Assembly (NCBI GenBank): GCA_029213075.1
Contig: JARGPO010000080.1
Location: forward strand, 1 to 34,657
DNA: 34,657 nucleotides
Source: Legionellaceae bacterium
GTDB lineage: Bacteria > Pseudomonadota > Gammaproteobacteria > Legionellales > Legionellaceae
Reading direction: 5' to 3'
Shown here: piece after piece, positions 1 to 8,672 of the stretch
Numbering within the stretch: position 1 is the stretch's first letter
Layout of the letters: every line of letters begins with the position of its first letter
The notes under the pieces: generated by a model
The model's input: only the letters and a program-made list of their open reading frames with translations
What the model was told of the DNA's origin: nothing
Database searches by the model: none
Position numbers and translations under genes: made by a program

Positions 1-138
1 ATAACTGATAAGTAGGGAGTCCATAACTCTTGCATAAATCATCCAATCCTTTAGAAAATATCGATGTCTAATTATTAAAATACGCATATCATACCATCAT
101 TAGTCACTTAACCGAATGCCATTGATTGTCAACAGACC

Positions 139-450
139 CTAGCCAACTCTCCATAAAACATCGCATTTTGCTTTAACTGCAGCTTCTAAAAGAGCTATTA
201 TTGGTACTGCACGCTTTTCAATTCCTATATCTGGCTCCTCATCTTCCTGAGTAAAATTTGGAAGATGAGACTGGATTGATTTATGCTTATCAATCGCAGT
301 TTTTAATGACTCTAATGCGTTAGGCACCTCTTTTGCAACAATAGCTCCTGGAACTTCCCCACTATGCTGCATAAAGTTTAGTATCTTTTTTGCTACATCA
401 CCAAACATAGTAATATTTTCATATGCATTACAATAAAATGTAACTAACAT
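139..450 (-). CDS. DUF1840 family protein
   Basis: A 103-residue soluble protein with the features I associate with the DUF1840 family: an N-terminal segment MLVTFYCNAYENITMFGDVA and a helical C-terminal half ending LLEAAVKAKCDVLW. No catalytic motif, signal peptide or membrane segment is visible, and the molecular function of the family is unknown to me. The start is well supported: on the minus strand a strong ribosome site GGAGAAG lies just before the ATG and overlaps the stop codon of gltX, so the gene is very likely cotranscribed and translationally coupled with gltX. About 138 bases downstream, to the window edge, hold nothing recognisable. Confidence 0.8.
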   Translation of the reverse strand: MLVTFYCNAYENITMFGDVAKKILNFMQHSGEVPGAIVAKEVPNALESLKTAIDKHKSIQSHLPNFTQEDEEPDIGIEKRAVPIIALLEAAVKAKCDVLWRVG

Positions 451-459
451 AATCTTCTC

Positions 460-1851
460 CTAGACTATTGAATTAATTTTACTAAGCCTATCCAACACTT
501 TCTGCTTGCCTAGTAGAGTTAAGGTTAAATCTATTGATGGCGATGAGCTACTACCAGTTATAGCAACTCTTAGAGGCTGTGCTAATTTACCATAGCCGAC
601 ATCTTCTGAAGCAACAACTTCATTAATGCATGCTTGCAAAACATCTTTTTGCCAGCTATCAACAGACTCTAACTTCTTTTGTAAAACGCTAAGAAGTCTT
701 AAGCCATCAGCTGTTAAGTGCTTTTTAACCATTTTTTCGTTATATTCTATTTCATCTTGATAAAAATAAAGACTTATCTCACACATATCTACTAAATTTT
801 TACATTTCTCTGCTTGAGCGGTTACAAGTTCAGATAAAGGTGGCCCGTTTTTTGTGTCGATACCACGGTTACTAAAATGCCACTCGAGGGCTTTTGCAAC
901 GACACTTGGATCATCACTTTTTTGATAATGTTGGTTTAACCAGCTTAATTTATCATGATCAAAAGCAGATGCCCCGCGACTTATATTTTGTAAATCAAAA
1001 TTAGCTATCATTTCATCTAAACTAAAAATCTCTTGATCGCCATGAGCCCAACCTAACCTTACTAAATAATTCAGCAACGCATGTGGCAAGAACCCTGTTT
1101 CTTTAAATTGTAAAACACTGATTGCGCCATGTCTTTTAGATAAGCGCTTACCATCATCTCCTAAAATCATTGGCAGATGCGCAAACACTGGTACTTTCGC
1201 ACCTAACGCTTCAAACAAATTAATTTGACGAGGGGTATTGTTTATATGATCATCACCCCGAATAACATGAGTAATTTGCATATCTAAATCATCCATCACA
1301 ACCACAAAATTATAAGTTGGATTTCCATCTGATCTTAGTATGATTAAATCATCAAGCTCTTGATTATCAACACTTATTTTTCCATATACCTCATCATCAA
1401 ACGTAACAACACCTGTAGATGGGTTTTTAAATCTCACAACGAAACCTGATTCATCTGCATCAATATTTAAATCTCGGCAATGACCATCATAGCGTGGTTT
1501 TTCTTTCGCTAAAATTTGCGCGTTACGTAATTCCTCTATTCGCTCTCGAGAGCAATTACAACGATAAGCTTTGCCTGCATCGAGTAGCTCTTGAATTGCT
1601 TGCAGGTAACGTGGATACCTGTGGGTTTGATAAAAAGGACCTTCATCATAATCCATAGACAACCACTGCATGCCATCTAAAATAGCTTGCACTGATTCAT
1701 CGGTCGAACGCTCTCTATCGGTATCTTCTATTCGTAAAATGAACTTACCATTATGTCTTTTCGCATAAAGCCAAGAAAAAAGAGCGGTTCTAACGCTTCC
1801 AACATGTAAATATCCGGTAGGGCTTGGGGCAAAACGTGTTCTAACTTGCAT
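460..1851 (-). CDS. gltX: glutamyl-tRNA synthetase
   Basis: This enzyme charges tRNA(Glu) with glutamate in the cytoplasm. The class I signatures are present: the HIGH-type motif PSPTGYLHVG at residues 9-18 and the KMSKS-type motif KRLSKRHG near residue 240. A zinc-site-like region reads CNCSRER followed by RYDGHC; the fourth zinc ligand of the E. coli enzyme (His) appears to be Asp here. The 463-residue length is normal for the family. The reading frame is open up to 1911, but I chose the ATG at 1851 because the protein then begins MQVRTRFAPSPTG, as the family does, and a GGAG ribosome site lies about six bases upstream. It is the first gene of a two-gene operon with the DUF1840 gene and is divergent from the hybrid kinase. 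Confidence 0.96.
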   Translation of the reverse strand: MQVRTRFAPSPTGYLHVGSVRTALFSWLYAKRHNGKFILRIEDTDRERSTDESVQAILDGMQWLSMDYDEGPFYQTHRYPRYLQAIQELLDAGKAYRCNCSRERIEELRNAQILAKEKPRYDGHCRDLNIDADESGFVVRFKNPSTGVVTFDDEVYGKISVDNQELDDLIILRSDGNPTYNFVVVMDDLDMQITHVIRGDDHINNTPRQINLFEALGAKVPVFAHLPMILGDDGKRLSKRHGAISVLQFKETGFLPHALLNYLVRLGWAHGDQEIFSLDEMIANFDLQNISRGASAFDHDKLSWLNQHYQKSDDPSVVAKALEWHFSNRGIDTKNGPPLSELVTAQAEKCKNLVDMCEISLYFYQDEIEYNEKMVKKHLTADGLRLLSVLQKKLESVDSWQKDVLQACINEVVASEDVGYGKLAQPLRVAITGSSSSPSIDLTLTLLGKQKVLDRLSKINSIV

Positions 1852-1878
1852 GAAAACTCCAACATACATAAATCTAAT

Positions 1879-1895
1879 GTGATATGATATATCAC
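1879..1895. promoter_or_regulatory. 17-bp perfect palindrome between gltX and the hybrid kinase
   Basis: GTGATAT-GAT-ATATCAC is a perfect 7-bp inverted repeat with a three-base centre. It lies in the 68-base gap between the divergent starts of gltX and the sensor kinase. It overlaps -10-like hexamers on both strands (TATGAT on plus). It could be an operator shared by both genes, or just an AT-rich promoter core. No regulator can be named from the sequence. Confidence 0.4.
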
Positions 1896-1919
1896 TTTTT
1901 TCTAAGAGCAAATTATTAT

Positions 1920-4334
1920 ATGAAACAACTTGGCATAAAACACCAACTACTAATAATTGCTATTATTCCTGTGTTATTAGCGACCATCTTTTGCGCATTA
2001 TTATATAACTACGAATATCGCAATGGACTAAAGCTATATGAAATGTTTAATCAAATTAAAATTGAGTCTATAACTGACTCATTAGGATGGATGTCACTTG
2101 AGTTAGACAACAAGTTTATCTTACTTCATAAATATTACATGTTTATTGTTACAATTCTTATCTCAGGCTGTTGTTTAATAGTTGCGTTTTGTATCTATTA
2201 TATGATTTCAAAAAATCTCTATCACCCCATTGCAAGATTGAGAAGGAGTATGAAGCAAATACTCAACAATGAATTTGAAACCCAAATTGCTACCTCCGGT
2301 AAAAGCGAGATAGGTGTTATTGAGCAAGGTTGCATACACCTGCAAAAATCATATTTGGAAGCAACAAAAGAGCTTAACAATCAAATTGAAATCGCAACGA
2401 GAGACCTTCTAGATAATTTGGAGATTCTAGAAGAGCAAAATATTGCCATGTCATTAGAGAAGAAGAAAATAGAGGAAGAAAATCAACAAAAATCGGAATT
2501 CATTGCGAATATGAGCCATGAAATACGTACCCCGATGAGTGGTGTAATCGGATTTACTAATGTTTTATTAGAAACAAACTTAGACTCTCTCCAATTAGAT
2601 TATGTTAAAACTATTAAGTCATCAGCCCAAGACCTACTAGTGATTATAAATGACATTTTGGATTACTCAAAAATAGATGCAGGTAAACTACAATTAGACA
2701 AGGTTCCAACTAATATTCGCTCTTGTGTTGATGATGTACTTGCTTTGACCTCACGCGACGCCTCACAAAAGGGCGTAGAAATAATCCCAATTAGCGCAAA
2801 AAACGTACCTAAGACTATGCTAGGTGACCCTTGGCGAATAAAACAAATCATCACAAACCTAATCAGCAATGCAATAAAATTCACGGATGTTGGGCATGTT
2901 CTAATTAAAACAAATCTGCTCAACGAAACGAGCAGTCACTATACTGTCGAAATAATGGTAATTGATACTGGCATTGGGATGTCAAAGGAAACACAAACCA
3001 CACTATTTACTGCATTTACACAAGCAGACACCAGTACCACACGCCGGTTTGGTGGATCAGGACTTGGGTTAATGATATGTAAGCGCTTGGTTGAGAAAAT
3101 GGATGGTAGTATCTCTATTAATAGCGATATAAACCAAGGAACAACATTTAACGTACAAATTAAACTAGAGAAACTTGCTAATTTTGAGCACGAAAAACAT
3201 CAAAATCTGAATCTACCTAAAACCAAAGTTCTGTGCTTTGATGACAATGACCTACAACTACAATCATTATGTAGCAGCCTAGAATATTTAGACGTTGCGC
3301 ATAAGTCGGTGCGAAGTATTAGTGAACTAAAAAAAGAATTTACAACTAACACCGACTGCAAACTCGCTTTTGTAGGAGTAACTTCTGACTCCGAACAAGA
3401 GATATCACAATTAATTAAAGCTCAAAATATCCCCTGCGTATTAGTATCTAACCTTTTTATTAATAATTATGAAGAGCTAGGAGCTAGTGGAATGCTACTA
3501 AAGCCTGCTAACTTGAAAAAGCTTCATCAATTACTTAGCTCACTTGTACATACTAATAAAGCTCCTCATCACAACCCAGAATTATATAATTTACGCTCAC
3601 AGTTAAAGCAGAAAAATGCGAAATTACTAATTGCTGAAGATAACCTATTAAGTCAAATGCTCCTCAAATCACTCTTGAGTGAAAGCACCCAAGTTGAAAC
3701 TGTTGATGATGGTGAAGAGTGTGTGCTTGCCTGCGATAAGGTTGAATACTCAGCAATTCTTCTAGACTTACAAATGCCAAGGTTAAACGGACTTGAAGCT
3801 GCATATATAATTCGTCAAAAATCAATATTAAATAAAAATACACCGATAATCCTAATTAGTGCTAATGGCAACGATATTGAACAAGTTTCGTTAGATGAGT
3901 CTGGAATAAACTTATGCCTGCAAAAACCAATCGATGAAAACTATTTACTTCATCATATTTTAAAACTCATAGCGAAAACTCCATACACAGCCATTAACTG
4001 GGCCAGTTGTGTTAAAAAGGCATCCGGAAATCATAATCTCGCTGTTGAATTTCTTGCGGATTTCGTGCAAGAATTACAGCTTAATCGCAGAGAGTTTATA
4101 AAGCTTTATAAAGACAAAGATTTAGAGAGCCTAAATCGATTGGCTCATAAATTACATGGTGCTTGTTGTTTTTGCGGAGTACCAAAGTTGCAAGTGTTGG
4201 TCGCAAAACTAGAAAATCAAGCAACAAAGGTCATAACTATTAATGAATTAGAAAATGACTTCCGAAAACTAATGGAAGAGTTAGATGCCGTATTAGCTGA
4301 ATACGAAGCATCTTATAAAACATCGGTACTTTAA
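1920..4334 (+). CDS. BarA/GacS/LetS-type tripartite hybrid sensor histidine kinase
   Basis: An inner-membrane sensor that would autophosphorylate and relay phosphate through its own receiver and HPt domains to a GacA/UvrY/LetA-type regulator, a system that in this group controls growth-phase switching. Order: membrane segment near residues 9-29, a short periplasmic loop of about 45 residues, a second membrane segment near 76-98, HAMP, HisKA (H200 in MSHEIRTP), HATPase ([24 protein letters not shown]), a degenerate receiver, a true receiver (D616 in LLDLQMP) and an HPt domain (H743 in AHKLHG). The first receiver keeps the acidic pair but has Val/Gly where the phospho-Asp should be. I prefer ATG 1920 over 1884 because [11 protein letters not shown] matches family N-termini. 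The periplasmic sensor region seems shorter than in E. coli BarA. In Legionella this would be letS; I leave the symbol empty because the organism is not certain. Confidence 0.92.
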   Translation: MKQLGIKHQLLIIAIIPVLLATIFCALLYNYEYRNGLKLYEMFNQIKIESITDSLGWMSLELDNKFILLHKYYMFIVTILISGCCLIVAFCIYYMISKNLYHPIARLRRSMKQILNNEFETQIATSGKSEIGVIEQGCIHLQKSYLEATKELNNQIEIATRDLLDNLEILEEQNIAMSLEKKKIEEENQQKSEFIANMSHEIRTPMSGVIGFTNVLLETNLDSLQLDYVKTIKSSAQDLLVIINDILDYSKIDAGKLQLDKVPTNIRSCVDDVLALTSRDASQKGVEIIPISAKNVPKTMLGDPWRIKQIITNLISNAIKFTDVGHVLIKTNLLNETSSHYTVEIMVIDTGIGMSKETQTTLFTAFTQADTSTTRRFGGSGLGLMICKRLVEKMDGSISINSDINQGTTFNVQIKLEKLANFEHEKHQNLNLPKTKVLCFDDNDLQLQSLCSSLEYLDVAHKSVRSISELKKEFTTNTDCKLAFVGVTSDSEQEISQLIKAQNIPCVLVSNLFINNYEELGASGMLLKPANLKKLHQLLSSLVHTNKAPHHNPELYNLRSQLKQKNAKLLIAEDNLLSQMLLKSLLSESTQVETVDDGEECVLACDKVEYSAILLDLQMPRLNGLEAAYIIRQKSILNKNTPIILISANGNDIEQVSLDESGINLCLQKPIDENYLLHHILKLIAKTPYTAINWASCVKKASGNHNLAVEFLADFVQELQLNRREFIKLYKDKDLESLNRLAHKLHGACCFCGVPKLQVLVAKLENQATKVITINELENDFRKLMEELDAVLAEYEASYKTSVL

Positions 4335-4343
4335 GGAGAAGTA

Positions 4344-5576
4344 ATGAAAAATGCAATTTATGCGCAATCAGGGGGAGTGACAGCAGTAATAAATGCCTCT
4401 GCTTGTGGAGTCATCCAAACGGCTAAAAAATACCCGGAAAAAATAGGTACAGTACTTGCTGCAAAAAACGGTATTATCGGTGCCTTAAATGAAGAACTAA
4501 TCGATACCTACCAAGAAAGTGATGAAGATATTGCAAAGCTTCTCCATACGCCAGCAGGTGCATTTGGTTCGTGCCGGTACAAGTTAAAAGATAATGGCGA
4601 TGAGTTTAAACAACTATTAAAAGTCTTCCAAGCACATAATATTGGTTACTTTTTTTATAATGGTGGCGGAGACTCTCAAGATACAGCCAATAAAGTCGCC
4701 AAAATGGGGCAAGAGCTTGGCTACCCAATCACATGCATTGGCATTCCTAAAACAGTTGATAATGATTTACCTTACACAGACACTTGCCCAGGCTTTGGGT
4801 CTGTTGCTAAATATGTTGCAATTTCAACTCGTGAAGCAGGTTTTGATGTCGCCTCAATGTCAGAGTCATCAACTAAAGTATTTATCTTAGAAGTAATGGG
4901 AAGGCACGCGGGCTGGATTGCAGCTGCCGGCGGATTGGCTGCGAATTCTGAAGGCGAACCACCTCACATTATTTTATTTCCTGAAGTACCATTTGATGAA
5001 AAAGCTTTTTTAGCCAGAGTATCAATGTGCGAAAAGAAATATGGATATTGCGTTATTGTTGTCTCAGAAGGTCTTCGTAACCACGATGGTAAGTTCCTAA
5101 GTGATGCCGGACTAAAAGATGCTTTTGGCCATGCTCAACTAGGTGGCGTGGCTCCGGTTATTGCCGCTCTTATTAAAAAAGAGCTAAATCTTAAATATCA
5201 CTGGGCTGTTGCGGACTACCTCCAACGCTCTGCAAGGCATATTGCATCTGCAGTTGATGTTGAGCAAGCCTACGCGCTTGGAAAAGCGGCAGTGGAATTA
5301 GCCATTTTAAATCATAATGCCATTATGCCCATTATTAGAAGAGAGCAAGACTCTCCATACTTGTGGGAAATAGATAATGTGCCTTTAGAAAAAGTAGCGA
5401 ATATCGAGAAAAAGATGCCAGAATCTTTTATTCGAGAAGATGGAATGGGTATAACAAATGAATGCAGGGATTATCTTCTACCCCTCATCCAAGGTGAAGC
5501 CTACCCCCCATATATTGATGGGTTGCCTGACTATGTTAAGCTTAAAAACATATTAGTAGAAAAGAAAATTTCCTAA
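4344..5576 (+). CDS. pfp: pyrophosphate-dependent 6-phosphofructokinase
   Basis: It phosphorylates fructose-6-phosphate with PPi instead of ATP, a reversible step of glycolysis in the cytoplasm. The N-terminal nucleotide-fold start IYAQSGGVTAVINAS, the GGGDSQDTANK loop and the PKTVDNDLPYTD segment are all present. Asp in the GGGDS loop together with Lys in PKTVDND is the combination expected for PPi rather than ATP use. MGRHAGW, involved in sugar-phosphate binding, follows. The length of 410 residues is usual for the family. A strong AAGGAGAAG ribosome site sits nine bases after the hybrid kinase stop, so the two genes are probably cotranscribed. After the stop comes a 700-base region filled with tandem hairpin repeats. 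Confidence 0.95.
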   Translation: MKNAIYAQSGGVTAVINASACGVIQTAKKYPEKIGTVLAAKNGIIGALNEELIDTYQESDEDIAKLLHTPAGAFGSCRYKLKDNGDEFKQLLKVFQAHNIGYFFYNGGGDSQDTANKVAKMGQELGYPITCIGIPKTVDNDLPYTDTCPGFGSVAKYVAISTREAGFDVASMSESSTKVFILEVMGRHAGWIAAAGGLAANSEGEPPHIILFPEVPFDEKAFLARVSMCEKKYGYCVIVVSEGLRNHDGKFLSDAGLKDAFGHAQLGGVAPVIAALIKKELNLKYHWAVADYLQRSARHIASAVDVEQAYALGKAAVELAILNHNAIMPIIRREQDSPYLWEIDNVPLEKVANIEKKMPESFIREDGMGITNECRDYLLPLIQGEAYPPYIDGLPDYVKLKNILVEKKIS

Positions 5577-5604
5577 TTAAATAGCACTCTATAAAGTCCC
5601 ATTT

Positions 5605-6271
5605 ACCCCCCTACCTACGCCTACTTAGTCCGACTTGTTCGGACTATCTAGAGAATTTCAAAATAAATCTGGCTAGATACCCTGCATAAAGCAGGGTAAG
5701 TAGGGAGAGGAGGTAGCAATGGCGACGCTTAAGGCAGGGGGATCCTCTAACAAGAATTTTAGTGAATTGTTACCACCAACTGAAAACACAATACTCCCCT
5801 ACCTCAGCCTACTTAGTCCGACTTATTCGGACTATCTAGAGAATTTCAAAATATACCTGGCTAGATACCCTGCATAAAGCAGGGTAAGTAGGGATAGGAG
5901 GTAATGGCGACGCTTAAGGCAGAGGGATCCTCTAACAAGAATTTTAGTGAATTATTACCACCAACTGAAAACACAATACTCCCCTACCTACGCCTACTTA
6001 GTCCGACTTGTTCGGACTATCTAGAGAATTTCAAAATTAATCTGGCTAGATACCCTGCATAAAGCAGGGTAAGTAGGGATAGGAGGTAATGGCGACACTT
6101 AAGGCAGAGGGATCCTCTAACAAGAAATTTAGTGAATTATTACCACCAACTGAAAATACAATACTCCCCTACCTCCGCCGACTTAGTCCGACTTGTTCGG
6201 ACTATCTAGTGAATTTCAAAATAAATCTGGCTAGATACCCTGCATAAAGCAGGGTATCTAGAGGTAGAGGT
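5605..6271. repeat. tandem array of four ~185-bp double-hairpin repeats
   Basis: The whole gap between pfp and the pilin gene is a head-to-tail array with a period of 185-188 bases. Each copy has two palindromes. P1 (AGTCCGA, 5-base loop, TCGGACT) is at 5626-5646, 5814-5834, 5999-6019 and 6184-6204. P2 (TACCCTGC, ATAAA, GCAGGGTA) is at 5678-5698, 5866-5886, 6051-6071 and 6236-6256. The pair is flanked by an imperfect inverted repeat of CTACCT and CCTACTTA. Three linkers of about 110 bases, carrying GCGACGCTTAAGGCA or a close variant and CCTCTAACAAGAA, separate the four copies. Copies differ at scattered single bases. In the last copy P2 extends to CTAGA...TCTAG. A related solitary copy, inverted, lies at 31416-31644. 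No open reading frame covers the array. Confidence 0.95.
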
Positions 6272-6279
6272 AATTATCT

Positions 6280-6693
6280 TTAACGACAATTAGATGGGCG
6301 ATATTTTAAATCTAGACTACCTTCATTGCAATTCCAAGAAATCTCACCAGTCGCCTTAACTTCTGGGTGAAGAATCATCGTTCCTCCGCCAGCTTTTTCT
6401 GTAAAGACTATTTCCACATCACCTGAAAGATGATTAACTTTAATAGAACTTACATTTTCTGTAGGTGAAGGGCTTTTGTAATCTGTTGCTAGCTCTCCCT
6501 CTATTCGACCATTATTAGCAGCAATTGCCTCGCTAACAGATGTTTTAGCTACTTGTGCAAGCTGTAGACCCTCTGTAACGCGCGCTCTTACAACATAGTT
6601 TTGAAAAGCCGGTATTGCAATTGATACTAAAACACCAATAATTGCGATTGTAACCATCAACTCTATTAACGTAAAACCAAACCTTTTATTCAT
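6280..6693 (-). CDS. type IV major pilin (PilA/PilE-like prepilin)
   Basis: A structural subunit of the type IV pilus, used in adhesion, twitching or DNA uptake. The protein begins MNKRFG|FTLIELMVTIAIIGVLV: a short basic leader, the prepilin peptidase site between Gly and Phe, Glu at mature position 5 and the hydrophobic N-terminal helix. The C-terminal part carries two cysteines (WNC and SNCR) that probably form the usual pilin disulfide loop. The start is ATG 6693 with GGAGAG just upstream; an ATG 15 bases earlier overlaps that ribosome site and is unlikely. The gene stands alone, divergent from bolA, with its 3' end only nine bases from the repeat array, so the hairpins may act on its transcript end. 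Confidence 0.93.
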   Translation of the reverse strand: MNKRFGFTLIELMVTIAIIGVLVSIAIPAFQNYVVRARVTEGLQLAQVAKTSVSEAIAANNGRIEGELATDYKSPSPTENVSSIKVNHLSGDVEIVFTEKAGGGTMILHPEVKATGEISWNCNEGSLDLKYRPSNCR

Positions 6694-6731
6694 AAAACTC
6701 TCCATCAATTAGGGAAAAAAAACTTTTCATG

Positions 6732-6737
6732 TATAAT
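6732..6737 (+). promoter_or_regulatory. -10 box (TATAAT) upstream of the bolA-family gene
   Basis: A perfect TATAAT sits about 30 bases before the BolA-family ATG in the 75-base divergent gap with the pilin gene. No clear -35 hexamer is seen 16-18 bases upstream. Confidence 0.4.
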
Positions 6738-6768
6738 ACGATACAAAATACCATCAGCCAAATGAATT

Positions 6769-7080
6769 ATGAATAAATCAGAAATAATAAATGATGTTCT
6801 GTCTAAATCATTAACACCAGAGATATTACAAATTATAAATGAATCGTATATGCATAGTGTACCAGATGGATCTGAGTCCCATTTTAAAATAATTATTGTC
6901 TCAACTAAATTTAATGACCTAAGTAAAATAGCAAGACACCGGTTGGTTTTTTCTCTTTTAAAAACGGAATTTAAAAATATCCATGCTTTAACTTTATCTT
7001 TATATACGCCAATAGAATGGGAGAATAAAACCAATCCTCCTCTATCTTCACCTAACTGTGCTAAAAGCAGAGAAAAATAA
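6769..7080 (+). CDS. bolA: BolA family protein
   Basis: A small cytoplasmic protein of the BolA fold. Such proteins pair with monothiol glutaredoxins in Fe-S/iron homeostasis and, in some cases, bind DNA and influence cell shape. The diagnostic stretch is SESHFKIIIVS, then KIARHRLVFSLLKTEF and IHALTLSLYTPIEW, which follow the class II KH-like core; His in ESHF and in ARHR are the usual conserved histidines. The C-terminal tail after Trp is short and low in structure. Length 103 is typical. The ribosome site is weak. It could be BolA or the closely related IbaG; the RHR and YTP(I/E)EW motifs favour BolA. Confidence 0.88.
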   Translation: MNKSEIINDVLSKSLTPEILQIINESYMHSVPDGSESHFKIIIVSTKFNDLSKIARHRLVFSLLKTEFKNIHALTLSLYTPIEWENKTNPPLSSPNCAKSREK

Positions 7081-7251
7081 ATATACTATATATTTGCCAC
7101 AACTGGAGTTGGTGTGTCCATTTCGAGCACTAATTTCACCTAGAGCCAGTTAAGGCTGTGTTGTTAATCAAAATTAGATCGTATTTACTCTTCCTTAAGC
7201 ACCTTCCATCATCTATAATATCTTATTTGAATAACGGCTGATAAATAACGA

Positions 7252-8655
7252 ATGAAGGCTCTATCTTTAGAAAAGATCTCAGTAACTGCTCTAGTATTAT
7301 TAATTACGGGAGCAATAGATAGTGTCCGCAATCTCCCAGCAACCGCGTTGTTTGGTTCGTCTTTAATCTTCTTTTTCGTATTCTCAGCGATTATTTTTTT
7401 AATTCCTGTCGCACTAGTATCAGCAGAATTGTCTTCAACTTGGTCAAAGGAAGAAGGGGGTATATATAGCTGGGTAAAAAATGCTTATGGAGCCAACATG
7501 GCTTTTTTTACTATCTGGCTACAATGGATAAATACCATGGCTTGGTACCCAACTATTTTATCATTTATAGCCGGAACCCTTGCCTACCTAATAAACCCTG
7601 AATTAGCACAGAATAAATTATACCTGATTTCTGTTATTCTCATCGTCTTTTGGTCGTTAACTCTGCTTGGCCTCTCCGGACTCAAAGCATCTGCTAAATT
7701 TGCAAGTTTTTGTGCGATTGTAGGCATGCTTATTCCAATTGCCCTTATCATTGTTTTATCTTTAGTTTGGGTTTTAAAGGGTAACCCTAGCGCAATACAC
7801 ATTCATTTTAACGATCTTCTCCCTAACTGGCATGAAAGCCAGTCTTGGGTATCTCTTACCGCTATAATGACGTCGTTTTTAGGTATGGAGCTTGCCGCTG
7901 TTCATGTGCGTAATGTCAAAAAACCTCAAAAGAACTTCCCTCGGGCAATGTTTTTTTCAACTATTTTAATTTTAATTACAATGATTCTAGGCTCGCTTGC
8001 AATAGCTATAGTTTTGCCTCGCTCAGAAATAAGCTTAGTTCAAGGTGTAATGCAAGCTTTTACAAACTTTCTAGCGGCCTATCATTTATCAGCAATGATG
8101 CCAGTTTTAGTCATTATGCTATTACTAGGCAGTGTTGGCAGCATGATAAATTGGATTATTTCACCAGCCAAAGGACTATTATTAGCTGCTGATAATGGGT
8201 TCTTGCCTGGATGGTTATATAAACTAAATAAACACGGAGTAGCCACACGAATTTTAATCTTGCAAGCTGTTTTAGTAACAGTCCTGTGTGGTGGATTTCT
8301 ACTACTTCCTTCTGTTAATGCATTTTATTGGCTATTTACTGATCTAAGTACAGAATTATATATTTTAATGTATGTGATGATGTTTATCGCCGCCATTCGT
8401 CTTAAAAGCAAACATGCAAACCGCACACGTCCTTTTGCCGTACCTGGTGGCAAACTAGGCTATTATTTTACCTGCGGTCTTGGACTTTTTGGATGTATTG
8501 TAACGTTGATAGTTGGCTTTTTTCCACCGGAAGAGGCAATTGAAATTGGTGGTGAGAATCACTTCCGATTTATATTTAGCTTAGGAATAGTGCTCTTGCT
8601 AATCCCAGCTTTCTTACTATATTTTAGAAAGATTTTGATTAGCAAGAAAAGTTAA
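7252..8655 (+). CDS. APC-superfamily amino acid permease/antiporter
   Basis: An inner-membrane transporter of about 12 hydrophobic segments (467 residues) for amino acids or their decarboxylated products. The N-terminus has the APC helix-1 pattern (ALVLLITGAIDSVRNLPATA), followed by GGIYSWVKNAYG and WLQWINTMAWYPT, which resemble the glutamate/GABA antiporter (GadC-like) branch. ELAAVHVRNVKKPQKNFPRA is the conserved loop after helix 6. Substrate cannot be fixed from sequence. It has its own upstream gap of 171 bases and ends 17 bases before a convergent gene. The ribosome site is poor (only AACG-type purines before the ATG). No pathway partner, such as a decarboxylase, is adjacent. Confidence 0.88.
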   Translation: MKALSLEKISVTALVLLITGAIDSVRNLPATALFGSSLIFFFVFSAIIFLIPVALVSAELSSTWSKEEGGIYSWVKNAYGANMAFFTIWLQWINTMAWYPTILSFIAGTLAYLINPELAQNKLYLISVILIVFWSLTLLGLSGLKASAKFASFCAIVGMLIPIALIIVLSLVWVLKGNPSAIHIHFNDLLPNWHESQSWVSLTAIMTSFLGMELAAVHVRNVKKPQKNFPRAMFFSTILILITMILGSLAIAIVLPRSEISLVQGVMQAFTNFLAAYHLSAMMPVLVIMLLLGSVGSMINWIISPAKGLLLAADNGFLPGWLYKLNKHGVATRILILQAVLVTVLCGGFLLLPSVNAFYWLFTDLSTELYILMYVMMFIAAIRLKSKHANRTRPFAVPGGKLGYYFTCGLGLFGCIVTLIVGFFPPEEAIEIGGENHFRFIFSLGIVLLLIPAFLLYFRKILISKKS

Positions 8656-8672
8656 AGAGTCAAATACATCAA

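Noticed and set aside
1852-1911. N-terminal extension of gltX by 20 residues
   Set aside because: The extension has no family similarity, lies in the divergent promoter region, and the ATG at 1851 has a proper ribosome site.
5605-6271. CRISPR-like regular repeats
   Set aside because: The repeat unit is about 185 bases, the linkers are as conserved as the palindromes, and no unique spacers or cas genes are present.
6705-7034. A 109-codon open frame antisense to bolA
   Set aside because: It covers the BolA gene, which has recognisable family motifs; the antisense frame has none.
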